NCBI GenBank assembly: GCA_903900335.1
Contig: CAIUMP010000056.1
Coordinates: 62,001-126,000, forward strand
Reading direction: 5' to 3'
DNA length: 64,000 nucleotides
Source: an uncultured Ignavibacteriota bacterium
Lineage (GTDB): Bacteria > Bacteroidota > Ignavibacteria > Palsa-1295
The notes below the pieces were generated by a model. That model was given only the letters and a program-made list of their open reading frames with translations. It made no database searches and was not told the origin of the DNA. A program made the position numbers and the translations under genes. Shown one piece after another: positions 14,367-24,290 of this stretch (positions within the stretch are counted from its first letter, which is position 1; each line of letters starts with the position of its first letter).

Positions 14367-16691
14367 TTATCTCCGAACCACTACTCTACAATTCGAAACG
14401 CTCGTACCGGAGCGCACCCGAACCGTATAGATGCCGCTACCCTCTGGCGTCGCAACATGTACGGCAGCGTTTGCATCCACGTGGGCTGTTCTTGAAAGGC
14501 GAGGGGCGCCCATCATGTCCAGGAACTCAATGGTCACGTCGCCGAGGGCATCAGAGGAAGTCAGTGCTACCTCCGCTTGCGCCGGGTTCGGAGCCACCCT
14601 GAAGGTAGGCCCACAACGTTGGTTCATCAATTGGGAGATAAGCCAGTTGCCACAACTTTGCTGAGGAAAGACAGTGCTGACCACGCTGCCTGGCAGCCCG
14701 TACTCACACGCGTTGTGGGCCGTCGGGATGCCGCTGCAGGTGAATGACACACGGGGACGCACGGCGGTGTCCTTCGTTGTCGTGAATCGTGCGTTGGCAA
14801 TGGGGCCACCGGATACGGCACCCTGGACTCGCACGGTCGCTTGCTGGTTGCGATCACTGTGTTCAGGGAGCTGTGCGGCATAGCAATCGTAGGTGCCAAG
14901 GTAATGCAAAGCTGTGTCGAAGTCGATCGTCAACTCGATGTCCTCTGCGCGATCCAACCCCTCCACAAAGATCGGGATCACCACGGTGTTGCCTCCAATG
15001 GTATCAATTGCAACATCTTTGGTCTTCGCGACCAGCTCTTTCGGAGCAATGCCATACCCTTCGAGCGGAATGTGGAACCGCGTACCATCCTCGAAGGTCA
15101 ACTCATACTCCGCATCACAACGTCCCGGACTGGATGCACGGAACGTAACACATGCGCTATCTGCGGCCGCCCAGGTATTGGCAATGGAATGAACTATTGT
15201 GTACTCGCTTGCATGAGCGCCGATGATCTGCTGCGATGTAATGCTTGCAGGACAGCCTCTGAAGTTCGCCCGGATGCTCCGTGTAACGGGTGGCGTGCAG
15301 TAATACGCGCTGTCGCCCGCAAACAGGTCGTGTTCTGCAATGGCGCAGCTGAAGACCGGTGCATGATTATAGCCAGCGAGGGCAATGGTATCCTTCCTAC
15401 CATCGTCAAACGAGATGACAAGCGCAGCCTGATGGCGCGCAGCGTGCGCAGGCGTAAAACCTACAACGATAGTGTCATTCGATGGGAGATACGTGCTGTA
15501 GCTTTTCGCGTCTTTACCCTGAAGCTCAAGTCCGATGATGGAAGCAGCTCCGCAAGCAGGATACCGGATCGCGATAGTTCTGGAGAGCATGGTTCCACAG
15601 TTTGTAGTGTCCGTGGAAAAGAGTGACTTAGGGGAAACGGCCAGGACATCGCTGGATCCGTGGGGCACAGGCTGCCCACCGCAATTATTGGTTGCCCAAA
15701 TGTTGCCGGTTTCATCCATCGCGAGTAACATGTTCGCGTTGATAGCCACGATGTTCCGGGAGTCCGCCGGAACCGCTGGGCCACCGATCCCTTTCCACGT
15801 CACTCCGTTATCCACAGAGCGCCGGATCCCTGCGCCGTTCGCCTGACCCACTGTCCCGGCGAAGAGCGCGTTCGATGTGACCGCGAAGGCTCCGGAGTAG
15901 TAGTGTCCTGCGTAGGAATCCGCAGATCTCCAGAACATACCGCCATCCGTACTCACGTAGATCTGCGATCTTCCATCGGCCGGGCTCGAGGAATAGTACT
16001 CTTCATTGGCAAGGTAAAGCCGTTTGGCATCGCAGCTATCAGCAGAGAGCGTCCATGAATCGAAATCAATGTTCGATCCACCCGCGCTCCAGGTGCGACC
16101 GTAATCAGCGGAGGAATGCACGCACCCGATCTGCGAGCCCCAGTCACCGGTCAGCACATACACCGTTCGATCCTTACCGACGGCAAAGCTGAACGATGAA
16201 GTCGATTGATGAAAGGATTGCGACCAGGATGAGCCGCCATCGAAGCTCGTAAACAACGATCCTCCACCTGTCAGCGCGTGCATTGTGGAGGCCGATCCGT
16301 TGAAGGCAACCTTTACGTAAGAACCATCCCGGGCAAGATGCCAGGATGCGCCACCATCAGACGTCATAAAGAGACCATCTTGCGAGGCAATTGCTCCCGT
16401 TCGTTTGTCGAAGAAGGCGATATCGAGCACGCGGGAGTGTTGCCAACTATACGCGGTTTGCCAGACTTTGCCCGAGTCGTAGGAATACCGAACAGTTTGT
16501 CCCCCCGCCCAAACCACACCATCCGAGAAGCACATTGCACCATTTGTAATGGTTGAACCCCCACCTGGGGAGACGATACTCCATTGCGCAGTTGCAATAG
16601 CCGGTACGGAATACAGTAGCACCGCGGGAAGCAAGCAAAGGATCGTTCTGCAAATCAACTGTTGGAAGCGAGGGTTCGAAGTAGTAATCAT
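14367..16691 (-). CDS. T9SS-sorted secreted protein with BNR/sortilin-like propeller repeats
   Basis: A 774-residue protein with a signal sequence in its first 35 residues (ending near VPAIATAQ). The N-terminal half contains repeated blades of the sialidase/photosystem II assembly-factor-like type: MTSDGGASWHL, FTSFDGGSSWSQ, HSSADYGRTWSAGG, VSTDGGMFWRS, RRSVDNGVTWKG. The middle holds about two Ig-like segments with paired Cys (FSCAIAEHDLF, CDAEYELTFEDG). The end is a type A sorting domain, RVAPNPAQAEVAL then GIYTVRVRSG and CRVVVRR. The protein is expected on the cell surface or outside. Ligand and role unknown. Start ATG 16691. Confidence 0.85.
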   Translation of the reverse strand: MITTSNPRFQQLICRTILCLLPAVLLYSVPAIATAQWSIVSPGGGSTITNGAMCFSDGVVWAGGQTVRYSYDSGKVWQTAYSWQHSRVLDIAFFDKRTGAIASQDGLFMTSDGGASWHLARDGSYVKVAFNGSASTMHALTGGGSLFTSFDGGSSWSQSFHQSTSSFSFAVGKDRTVYVLTGDWGSQIGCVHSSADYGRTWSAGGSNIDFDSWTLSADSCDAKRLYLANEEYYSSSPADGRSQIYVSTDGGMFWRSADSYAGHYYSGAFAVTSNALFAGTVGQANGAGIRRSVDNGVTWKGIGGPAVPADSRNIVAINANMLLAMDETGNIWATNNCGGQPVPHGSSDVLAVSPKSLFSTDTTNCGTMLSRTIAIRYPACGAASIIGLELQGKDAKSYSTYLPSNDTIVVGFTPAHAARHQAALVISFDDGRKDTIALAGYNHAPVFSCAIAEHDLFAGDSAYYCTPPVTRSIRANFRGCPASITSQQIIGAHASEYTIVHSIANTWAAADSACVTFRASSPGRCDAEYELTFEDGTRFHIPLEGYGIAPKELVAKTKDVAIDTIGGNTVVIPIFVEGLDRAEDIELTIDFDTALHYLGTYDCYAAQLPEHSDRNQQATVRVQGAVSGGPIANARFTTTKDTAVRPRVSFTCSGIPTAHNACEYGLPGSVVSTVFPQQSCGNWLISQLMNQRCGPTFRVAPNPAQAEVALTSSDALGDVTIEFLDMMGAPRLSRTAHVDANAAVHVATPEGSGIYTVRVRSGTSVSNCRVVVRR

Positions 16692-16821
16692 CGTAGGATG
16701 TGATCAAGTGAACGTCAATCCACAATGATGACCAATGAACCTACGAAAGGTAACGGCTACGGATAGGTCACTTATTTATGCCCTATCCAAATTACTGCTC
16801 TTCCTGCCCCCCCTATTGTGG

Positions 16822-18477
16822 CTACTCCCGCACAACGCGCTCCATCCTTCTGATACCGTTCGATTCAATGATGACAAGATACACGCCACCAGGTAGCTTC
16901 GTAAGATCGAGCTGGCGTCCTGCTGAGCTGGATTGCATTGCAACGTTGATCTCACGGCCTAAGGCGTCCATTACGATCACGCGCGCACTCGGAAGGACAT
17001 CTGCGATCGTTACCCAACCTGCTGTGGGATTTGGAAAAACGAGGGCAGCGCTGTATGGTTTCGCGAACGATTCAGCAACTTCGGAGAATGGATGCAACCG
17101 AACGGGCATGCCGCCGGAATAGGCGTAGGCATCCACCTGTCCCATACCATACGTCATTACATTGAACGGATGTGGAATCGAAATGAAGTGCTCGCCATAA
17201 TTCATACTAAAGGAAATATAGAAGTACGGGCTTTGGGGTACCGGTGTGAGAGAATGAATAATGGGGAGTGCGTGCCCATCAATCGTGATGAGTGAGTCAC
17301 GCGCGGAGAGGAGTAACGTAACGTCGTGCGTCGTAAAAGTGGCATTGTCCGACACAGCAACAGCGAGGGATGTATCCATGTGGGTGAGCGAGGGAGTCAT
17401 AACCATGGCAGGATCGCCATTACTTATTCCACTCACGTTGGTGTGCAAATATTGCGCAACTTCGATTGGATGAGTCGCCGTCACAAAATGTGGTTGACTT
17501 GTTAGGGTATCGAATTGATAGAACTGTCCTGCGTCCAAAACAACCCTCTGCGTTGAATCCACGGATCGAACAATGGAGACTACCGTGCTATCATATCCAG
17601 CGACGATGCGGGCAATTCCCTGACCGCTCTGATCTGCAAGTGGAACGACGACAGCGGAATCCTCCCACAGATCAAGCGGTAGTAGCTGTTCAATCAAGTG
17701 ATTGCGCGATGTTCCACCACCTGCAGTTAAAAAGTCTGAAGGGATCTGCGTACGCGAATGACCACTAAAAAGCGCGATCGGTTTGTCGCTTGAGATGAAA
17801 GAACCTGTCAGATCACCAGCCGCAACACCGATATCACTTTGCACTTCATATAAGTCTCCTTTTGATAACGAGACGGTGAAGCTGGAATCTGCACGGTGCC
17901 CGTCGTTTGTGCGGGCGCGAGGAGTGATGTTGATGTGGGTACTATCGTGCGCGGAGGCAACGAGAAACTCTCCTGGCATAAACTCTGACGGGGGTAATGA
18001 GGGTAGGTCTACCGAATTTTCAAAGCTCATCGCGCGATAGGTAGTGCCGCACGCCTGCGTCGGATAAGCAAGGAATGCATCAGACGAATAGACTTTATGA
18101 TTTAGACCTACAACGGTTATGTTCTGATTTGAAGTCACGTGAACAGCCAGGCCCTTTACCACGGCCCCTGCTTCACCAATGACCACAGAACCTTCACCGT
18201 TACCACTCGGCAATCCCACTGTCGTCATGAACCCCGGAGTAACCGTAAAGCTTTGGGAGAACTTCAGAGCGGGCACTTCCACCAACCCCATTGCCGTAAC
18301 ATCACCGAGGATCATGAGCTCCATCGTATCGGTCTGTTGCGCCACATTGAGATAATAATTACTCGCAAACCCAATATAAAACTCCTTCCCGCTCGTAGCG
18401 TAGCGCGGCTGGGCGGAGAGTGTGGCACCAATGGCAAGAAGGACAATGACCGTTAGGTAGGAACGAGATGTAATCAT
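16822..18477 (-). CDS. T9SS-sorted IgGFc-binding-like surface protein
   Basis: About 551 residues from ATG 18477, which opens a clean signal peptide (ITSRSYLTVIVLLAIGATLS, ending AQ). The next residues, SGKEFYIGFASNYY, match the start of IgGFc-binding-protein N-terminal domains (GxEFxxGF). The domain continues with VHVTSNQNITVVGLN, a string of strands, then APVIF-like strands in its second half. The last 80 residues are a T9SS sorting domain (VFPNPTAGWVTIADV, LGREIN, LPGGVYLVIIE). The domain is common in secreted Bacteroidota proteins; real binding of antibody is not implied. It lies in line with the previous cargo gene (130-base gap). Confidence 0.83.
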   Translation of the reverse strand: MITSRSYLTVIVLLAIGATLSAQPRYATSGKEFYIGFASNYYLNVAQQTDTMELMILGDVTAMGLVEVPALKFSQSFTVTPGFMTTVGLPSGNGEGSVVIGEAGAVVKGLAVHVTSNQNITVVGLNHKVYSSDAFLAYPTQACGTTYRAMSFENSVDLPSLPPSEFMPGEFLVASAHDSTHINITPRARTNDGHRADSSFTVSLSKGDLYEVQSDIGVAAGDLTGSFISSDKPIALFSGHSRTQIPSDFLTAGGGTSRNHLIEQLLPLDLWEDSAVVVPLADQSGQGIARIVAGYDSTVVSIVRSVDSTQRVVLDAGQFYQFDTLTSQPHFVTATHPIEVAQYLHTNVSGISNGDPAMVMTPSLTHMDTSLAVAVSDNATFTTHDVTLLLSARDSLITIDGHALPIIHSLTPVPQSPYFYISFSMNYGEHFISIPHPFNVMTYGMGQVDAYAYSGGMPVRLHPFSEVAESFAKPYSAALVFPNPTAGWVTIADVLPSARVIVMDALGREINVAMQSSSAGRQLDLTKLPGGVYLVIIESNGIRRMERVVRE

Positions 18478-18622
18478 ATACAAATATAAGCCAAAGGACT
18501 CCGCAAATGTTGGAGCAGGAGGCGACCCTCCTCAGCCCTCGATTGCCCCATCTACCTAACAGAAAGACTTCAGCACAGAATCACCGGCGCGAACTGGGGC
18601 TTTATCGTGTTGTTTCCTTTAC

Positions 18623-19525
18623 ATGAACCACCCATTCAATCGCTATACCGCCGCTGGCAACACCTTCGTTGTGATGAACACGTGGGAGAAACCGCTCTCG
18701 CTCTCACGCGAAGCGATGACGACACTTGTCCAAACCGCGTGTGATTTCACAACCGGGGTTGGCTCCGACGGCCTGATCCTCATCAACCACAGCGGGATGA
18801 CTGGAGCGGAATTCCGAATGGATTTCTACAATCCTGATGGTTCGACGGGAATGCTCTGCGGTAACGGAGCGCGCTGCGCCGTGCAGGCCGCGCGGGACTA
18901 CGGTTACGCCAAAGCCGACCGAACAGAGTTCGAAGTACTCGGCGCGGTCAACCATGCGGACCTACTTGCCACTGGAAGCATTCGCGTCTATTTCCACGAC
19001 CCCACTGTAATTCGTCCGAGCGTTGAGCTTCAACTCGATAACCCGAAGCCCATCAGCACAGGCTATGTCGATCTCGGTTCGCAACACGTTGTCGTATTCA
19101 TGGATGAGCTGAAGAAGCTGGGGGAGACGGACATCGAGACGTTCGACATCGCGCACTACGGCCCTCTACTTCGATGGCACTCGGCCTTTGCCCCTGTTGG
19201 TGTGAATGCGAACTTTGTAGATGTGGGGGAAGATTGTGGTGTGAAATATCTTCGCATTCGTACCTATGAACGCGGCGTCGAAGGTGAAACGCTTGCCTGC
19301 GGCACGGGCTGCATGTCCTCCGCCATCATCGCGAAGCTGACGGGGAAGATAAGCGCAACATCCATTCGGTTGCTTACGCAAAGCGGGGAATTCGTCACCG
19401 TGGAATTTGCTTTAGATGGTGAACGCGTTACGCGCCTGTCACTCGAAGGCCCGGTCGTCCGGGGCGAAACAGGGATGCTCTTGTTTGACGAAAACCATGG
19501 GGACCTAAAGGTGATCTATGACTAA
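18623..19525 (+). CDS. dapF: Diaminopimelate epimerase
   Basis: DapF interconverts LL- and meso-diaminopimelate, supplying lysine and the cross-linking residue of peptidoglycan. The two catalytic Cys regions are present: MLCGNGARCAVQAARDYGYA and GETLACGTGCMSSAI, one in each half of the pseudo-symmetric fold. Other signatures are YTAAGNTFVVMN at the N-terminus, GVGSDGLI and FVDVGED. Length is 300 residues, slightly above the usual 275. The stop overlaps the next gene by eight bases, so a barrel protein gene is translationally coupled to it. Confidence 0.96.
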   Translation: MNHPFNRYTAAGNTFVVMNTWEKPLSLSREAMTTLVQTACDFTTGVGSDGLILINHSGMTGAEFRMDFYNPDGSTGMLCGNGARCAVQAARDYGYAKADRTEFEVLGAVNHADLLATGSIRVYFHDPTVIRPSVELQLDNPKPISTGYVDLGSQHVVVFMDELKKLGETDIETFDIAHYGPLLRWHSAFAPVGVNANFVDVGEDCGVKYLRIRTYERGVEGETLACGTGCMSSAIIAKLTGKISATSIRLLTQSGEFVTVEFALDGERVTRLSLEGPVVRGETGMLLFDENHGDLKVIYD

Positions 19526-20243
19526 GCCATTTGCCATACTCCTGCTTCTGTGCACACTGTGCACTCCGCTGTTTGCCCAGCGGAAGATCTACACCCCACC
19601 CGCGCTGAAAAAGGATACTTCCACGTTCTGGATCTTCAACGATGTGACGATCGGCCCTTACTTTACGGGCGGTTACTCCCGGCAGAATCAGGGTGCCCCC
19701 GAAGGCTGGCACTCGGCGTCACGCTTCGCTTTTGTCTTCGGAGCTACCGCGGATTTCTCCATCAGTCCGTGGCTGGGGTTCGATCTCGGGCTGTTCTATG
19801 ATTCGCGCGATCTCTATCTTGGCACTAACTCGGGTGACACGGACAACATTGATCTCAACATCGGCTATATCGCCATTCAACCATCTATCCGGATCGGCTG
19901 GCTGCTCGTCGGACTGGCGTTCGATCTTCCCATGGCCGGCGGCGCGGAGGAGGTGGTCTCGCAGTTCACCCATCTGGGTCACACGGCACCCTATCACCAA
20001 AATCTCAATGCGGCGACAAGCGACCTCAGCACGCTGACCGAACTTCGCGGCACGATCTCCATCCCGATTCTACAGGGTGAAAGCGGCATTGTTCATGCGG
20101 TCATAAGCGCCAACTGGCCGCTGGCTCATGCCGTCCAAGGCACCTCCAGCTTCGACACGACCGGCCACTTTTCCGCGATGGGCCGTGGCCCACTTCCAAC
20201 CGTGGAGGCGGGGATCAGCTATCAATTTGACATTCTTCATTAG
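19518..20243 (+). CDS. Outer-membrane beta-barrel protein (paralogue of next gene)
   Basis: A 241-residue protein with a signal peptide (MTKPFAILLLLCTLCTPLFA-Q) followed by strands such as DVTIGPYFTGGYSR, FAFVFGATADFSISPWLGFD, NIGYIAIQPSIRIGWLLVGL and a C-terminal VEAGISYQFDI. Layout and motifs (VGP-FTAG, FAF-GG, W-LG-DLG--Y-SR, IDL--GYIAI-P) match the protein at 20299, so the two are paralogues. The start overlaps dapF. Function unknown; outer-membrane location inferred. Confidence 0.75.
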   Translation: MTKPFAILLLLCTLCTPLFAQRKIYTPPALKKDTSTFWIFNDVTIGPYFTGGYSRQNQGAPEGWHSASRFAFVFGATADFSISPWLGFDLGLFYDSRDLYLGTNSGDTDNIDLNIGYIAIQPSIRIGWLLVGLAFDLPMAGGAEEVVSQFTHLGHTAPYHQNLNAATSDLSTLTELRGTISIPILQGESGIVHAVISANWPLAHAVQGTSSFDTTGHFSAMGRGPLPTVEAGISYQFDILH

Positions 20244-20259
20244 CCATTGGCTATATTTG
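20226..20259 (+). promoter_or_regulatory. Candidate Bacteroidota-type promoter
   Basis: TTTG (20226-20229) and TATATTTG (20252-20259), 22 bases apart, match the -33 TTTG and -7 TAnnTTTG elements of Bacteroidota housekeeping promoters. They lie about 40 bases upstream of the second barrel gene, which would give that gene its own transcript. The -33 part lies in the end of the previous gene. Confidence 0.5.
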
Positions 20260-20298
20260 TATTCTGTTTGTGCATATAAGATTTTTCAATAAAGCATC

Positions 20299-20970
20299 AT
20301 GAAGAAATTACTTTCTGCATCGCTCCTACTTATTCTCCTGTTCGGCGGCCTCTCCTCGTCCCGAGCACAAGGCTCCGGAATGTCCCTTCAAAACTGGAAG
20401 GATATTCTCGTTGGCCCCATGTTCACGGCCGGTGCCTCCGTTAATGCTGGGCCTGTCTCCGATGGCACAAAGACCGGCTCAAAGTTCGCATTTACCGGTG
20501 GTGTACTATTGACATATCCCTGGAGCCCGCAGATCGCACTGGACTTGGGAATCGGCTATGAATCACGCGGTGTAAATTATCACGATCAGGCAAACGACGC
20601 GAATGCCATCGACCTGAGTCTGGGCTACTTAGCTATTCGTCCGGAGCTCAAACTCGGCGGCTTCATTATCGGACTTTGCCTGGGCTTGCCGATGAGCGTC
20701 GGCACGACGTATTCAGGAACAGCCAAATTCGCATCGGGCAGCACTCCAACGTCTTCCGAGATGCCCTTTCTGGTTGAGGGTCGGATTGGCGGAGACATTG
20801 TTCTGTCCAGCAGTGATGGCGGGCAGTTGCATCTTCTCATTGGCGCAGGTTATCCATTTACGAAACTTCTGAATCACAGCATCACCGTTCTTGATGACAC
20901 GAAAGATAACGGCCCACTCGCCTCTGCGCAGCTTGGCCTTACGTACTTGTTTGATCTGACACCACACTAA
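20299..20970 (+). CDS. Outer-membrane beta-barrel protein
   Basis: A 223-residue paralogue of the preceding gene. It has a signal peptide (MKKLLSASLLLILLFGGLSS, cleavage near SRA-Q) and strands ILVGPMFTAGASVN, KFAFTGGVLLTYPWSPQIAL, LSLGYLAIRPELKLGGFIIG and a C-terminal AQLGLTYLFDLT. No Cys and no known enzymatic motif. Candidate promoter just upstream. Function unknown. Confidence 0.74.
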   Translation: MKKLLSASLLLILLFGGLSSSRAQGSGMSLQNWKDILVGPMFTAGASVNAGPVSDGTKTGSKFAFTGGVLLTYPWSPQIALDLGIGYESRGVNYHDQANDANAIDLSLGYLAIRPELKLGGFIIGLCLGLPMSVGTTYSGTAKFASGSTPTSSEMPFLVEGRIGGDIVLSSSDGGQLHLLIGAGYPFTKLLNHSITVLDDTKDNGPLASAQLGLTYLFDLTPH

Positions 20971-21014
20971 TTCCATTTCATTTCGACGGACGCACACCGC
21001 TCTCGTCTTCACCG

Positions 21015-21782
21015 ATGTTTCAGCAGCGTGTGCGTCCGATTGTGATCCGAATTGTCGGATTGGCTCTCGCGCTCACCTCCCTCTCCTACTTATTCAATCT
21101 TGATCAGCATACAGGCGCATCGCGCATAGTCCTCTGGGCATGGGAACGCCCGACCAATCTGCGGGAGATCGACACAACTCACGTCTCCGTCGCCTACCTT
21201 GCTGCCACCTTGGATATCTCTGGTAGTGACCTCCGAGTAACTCCGCGTCGTCAACCACTATTGCTCGCGACAGGCACCCGAACCATCCCTGTCATTCGAA
21301 TGGAGATCGCTACTAACTCACAAGCGTCGAGTCTGCCGCTCATCAGCATTCGCGATTGTATTAAGAAGGAGTTTGTACGTTGTAATGCAACTTCCATTCA
21401 AATAGATTTTGATGCGCGGGTGAGTGAGCGCCCGTTCTATCGTGCTCTGTTGCAAGAGCTCCGCGCAGAACTTCCTCGTGGCACACGGATTGCCATTACT
21501 GCGCTTGCGTCCTGGTGTATATACGATACCTGGATTGATTCTCTGCCTATCAACGAAGCTATACCCATGTTCTTTCGGATGGGTTCTGATGACAAACGCG
21601 TGAAGGATTACATCAATAGTGGCGGACGCGTGCGAAGCACGATGGCCGCGCGCAATGTTGGCATAGCGCTCGACGAACCGATCCATCCCGACCTGCGCGG
21701 TCGAACCGTCTATGTATTCAATTCCGCCCCGTGGACGCCAAAGTCTATTCACAAAGTTGAAATGATGTTGGGAGGGTTCTGA
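21015..21782 (+). CDS. DUF3142 domain protein
   Basis: A 255-residue protein with an N-terminal hydrophobic segment (IVIRIVGLALALTSLSYLF), so it is probably exported or anchored. The rest fits DUF3142, a barrel-like domain of unknown role: IVLWAWERPTNLREID at the start, VQIDFDARVSERPFY-like (here IQIDFDARVSERPFY) in the middle and ITALASWCIYDTWID after it. The Asp pair in IDFDA is the obvious candidate active site by analogy with TIM-barrel glycoside hydrolases. Its stop overlaps the next gene's start by one base (TGATG), a strong sign of a two-gene unit. Confidence 0.75.
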   Translation: MFQQRVRPIVIRIVGLALALTSLSYLFNLDQHTGASRIVLWAWERPTNLREIDTTHVSVAYLAATLDISGSDLRVTPRRQPLLLATGTRTIPVIRMEIATNSQASSLPLISIRDCIKKEFVRCNATSIQIDFDARVSERPFYRALLQELRAELPRGTRIAITALASWCIYDTWIDSLPINEAIPMFFRMGSDDKRVKDYINSGGRVRSTMAARNVGIALDEPIHPDLRGRTVYVFNSAPWTPKSIHKVEMMLGGF

Positions 21783-24265
21783 TGAAACGCTTGTCGAAGT
21801 CTGTAAGTGTAGATCTACTGTTACTTGTATGCGTTGGCTTGTTGCTCTTGTTGCAGAAGCCGAAGCGCGGGGAGTCCTGCGGACCGATGTTCGACTATGC
21901 TATCCTCCACTATTCTCTACACCCTGATCTACCTTTGGACCGATTTGCTGCCGGTCACCTTGGCATACTGGAGCCAACGTACGCCCGCTCCTATCTGGCT
22001 GTGGCTTATCGGTATTTAGTTGGCCAAACTATTGATACCAAAGGCCAACGTGCGCTGCACACCATGTGGAAAGGACGGCTCGGTGAGTGGCGAAGCTGGG
22101 AGGAAGAGGATCAGCCACGCCGCAAGACAGACTCCACGTGGCAAGATAAATGGGATCATCTCGTTACCGCCACGCTTCCTTGGCGAGCAAAGGACCAAAT
22201 ATTGTTCGACTCGGAAAGTCACGAGTACACTCTGATAGATAAGATCGTCAACCGGGAGTTCGGCAAAACATACCATTATCCAGATCCCGCGCGGTCGAAT
22301 CGTTGGGAAGAGGTGAAGGCGAATCTCTATCCGCCAACGCTCGTCAATCAAATTGAGGAAGCACATAGGCATCATCGGTTTGAATATGTATTTGAGGGCG
22401 CGTTTCAAAATGCAGTACTGACCTATCGTAGTCTTGCCCATGAGTTTGGCGCGAGAAGTTCGGAGGCGTTGGACTGGGTCGCTACGTACGACACGGCCCT
22501 CGCGAGCGACCACGTCCCTGCGGAGGCCGCTCCAAGTGCATCGACAGCAATTAGAAAGAATCGCATTTATCTCATCGGAGCCTCGCACTTCTATCATGGC
22601 GATTTCGATCTCGCCAGAGAGCGATTCTTCTCCATCACATCCGACAAAGATTCGCGATGGCACGCAATAGCGTCTTATCTTGCAGCACGGACCTACGTGC
22701 GTCAGGCGCTGCTCGCCGACGATACCGATCCCATTGTTCGGCCAGCATTGCAGGAAGCCATTCGAGAGCTTACGTTGATACTCGATGGACATCCCGATAC
22801 GCAGATTCGAGAGTGGTCTCAGGCGCTCCTTCGTACTGCGCGTGCGCACTACGATTGGAGCGCGCGCCAGAAAGAGCTGGCCGTCAATATACTCCTGCCC
22901 CACATCTCCGACAGCATCGCCGATCTCGTCGCCGATTACACGGCAACGCTCGACCACACGCTCGAAGGTGGAGTCGTGAGTTATCTTTATGGGGAACGCC
23001 CAACGTTCGTCCAGCTGCCCAAAGATCGAACGGAAGACATGACTGACTGGGTAATGACATTCCAGGTCAGGGATTCGGGTGCGAATGCGTACGTCTTCGC
23101 CAAATGGCAAAAGACAAAGACGCTTCCGTGGCTTGTCAGCGCGCTTTCGCGAGCTTCGCGCTCGGATAAGATCGTACCCGCATTACTCGCCGCTTCCGAA
23201 AACATCAAGGCAGAGAGTCCTGCCTACCAGACCGTCCGCTTCCACGAAGCGCGGCTCCTCGTCGCACGTGGAGAGAATGATCGCGCACGGGATATAATTG
23301 ACGCTGTCTTGAACGCAGCACGCAACGAATATTTCCCGGCTTCTAGCCGAAACCAGTTCCAGGAGCTTCGTCTGAAACTCGCGCAGAGTTATGATGAGAT
23401 GGTCGCGTTTCTTGAACGCCGCCCGGCCGCGCTCAGCGGAGACTATGAAGGCTCTGAGTTACCATTCACTGACAAGGATAAAGAATTAAAGGAGGATCAG
23501 AAGTATTTGACACCGCTCGATGAGATCGGCGTGCAAATTCTCAGTTACTCTCTACCGAACTCCTACTTCACGCGACTTGGGGCGACTCCATCATTCAGCC
23601 ACGAACTACGTGCGCGATTGGATGTGACCGGCTGGGTTCGGGCAGTACTTGCCAATGAGGATGAGCTGGCGCAACAACTTGCCAAGTTATATCTGAAGGA
23701 GATGCCTGTTCGAACGCGGCTCTTCGCCCGTTACAGCGCCGCAACCACCGTGACCGAACGACACTACGAGGCAATCGGCATTCTTCTGCACGCCAAAGGA
23801 TTCTCCCCGTACTTCAAAATGGGACTCAGCCGCTTCGAAGATGACACCGCCGCCGATAGTTACCGCGACAACTGGTGGTGCAGCGAAGAGACTGAGCACA
23901 GTGCGGACTCCATGAAGGACTACTATCTCGAACGCGGCTGGTATGGCTCTGCTCCGCCGCCCGCGCGAACAGAGCTTCCGCTCCCATTTCTCACGCCGGA
24001 CGAGCGCCACACTGCGAGTGACGAACTCTCGCGCATTCGAAAATGTCGCAGTTCGGTTGGGTATCTGAACAAGGAGGCGCTGACCTGGGCCAAAGCCGCA
24101 CCGAACGACCCCCGTATGCCGGAGATGCTCCACCGCGCCGTGCAAGGCTCGCGCTATGGATGCGAAGATGAAGACGCGACCGCGCCAGTAAAAGCCGCCT
24201 TTACGTACCTGCACAAACACTACCCGAAATCCCCCTGGACCAAGCGAACGAAGTATTGGTTTTAG
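21782..24265 (+). CDS. Large helical-repeat protein partnered with DUF3142
   Basis: An 827-residue protein with an N-terminal membrane segment (VDLLLLVCVGLLLLLQKP) followed by a long soluble part that looks mostly helical and repeat-like, e.g. AGHLGILEPTYARSYLAVAY, FYHGDFDLARERFFSI, WHAIASYLAARTYVRQALL and RDIIDAVLNAA, reminiscent of TPR or Sel1-type scaffolds. The middle has Arg-rich and acidic segments. I know no named family, but DUF3142 proteins are often encoded next to a big partner of this kind. It may form an envelope complex with the DUF3142 protein. Function unknown. Confidence 0.7.
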   Translation: MKRLSKSVSVDLLLLVCVGLLLLLQKPKRGESCGPMFDYAILHYSLHPDLPLDRFAAGHLGILEPTYARSYLAVAYRYLVGQTIDTKGQRALHTMWKGRLGEWRSWEEEDQPRRKTDSTWQDKWDHLVTATLPWRAKDQILFDSESHEYTLIDKIVNREFGKTYHYPDPARSNRWEEVKANLYPPTLVNQIEEAHRHHRFEYVFEGAFQNAVLTYRSLAHEFGARSSEALDWVATYDTALASDHVPAEAAPSASTAIRKNRIYLIGASHFYHGDFDLARERFFSITSDKDSRWHAIASYLAARTYVRQALLADDTDPIVRPALQEAIRELTLILDGHPDTQIREWSQALLRTARAHYDWSARQKELAVNILLPHISDSIADLVADYTATLDHTLEGGVVSYLYGERPTFVQLPKDRTEDMTDWVMTFQVRDSGANAYVFAKWQKTKTLPWLVSALSRASRSDKIVPALLAASENIKAESPAYQTVRFHEARLLVARGENDRARDIIDAVLNAARNEYFPASSRNQFQELRLKLAQSYDEMVAFLERRPAALSGDYEGSELPFTDKDKELKEDQKYLTPLDEIGVQILSYSLPNSYFTRLGATPSFSHELRARLDVTGWVRAVLANEDELAQQLAKLYLKEMPVRTRLFARYSAATTVTERHYEAIGILLHAKGFSPYFKMGLSRFEDDTAADSYRDNWWCSEETEHSADSMKDYYLERGWYGSAPPPARTELPLPFLTPDERHTASDELSRIRKCRSSVGYLNKEALTWAKAAPNDPRMPEMLHRAVQGSRYGCEDEDATAPVKAAFTYLHKHYPKSPWTKRTKYWF

Positions 24266-24290
24266 GAGCTGTGATTATGTAGGCGCGGCT

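Noticed and set aside
18481-18488. TATATTTG on the minus strand in front of the IgGFc-like gene at 16822
   Set aside because: It lies only four bases upstream of the best start (ATG 18477), too close to act as a -7 element for it.
22016-23110. 364-residue minus-strand frame in the 827-residue gene
   Set aside because: It is a shadow; the plus-strand frame has a membrane segment and overlaps the DUF3142 stop as an operon partner.
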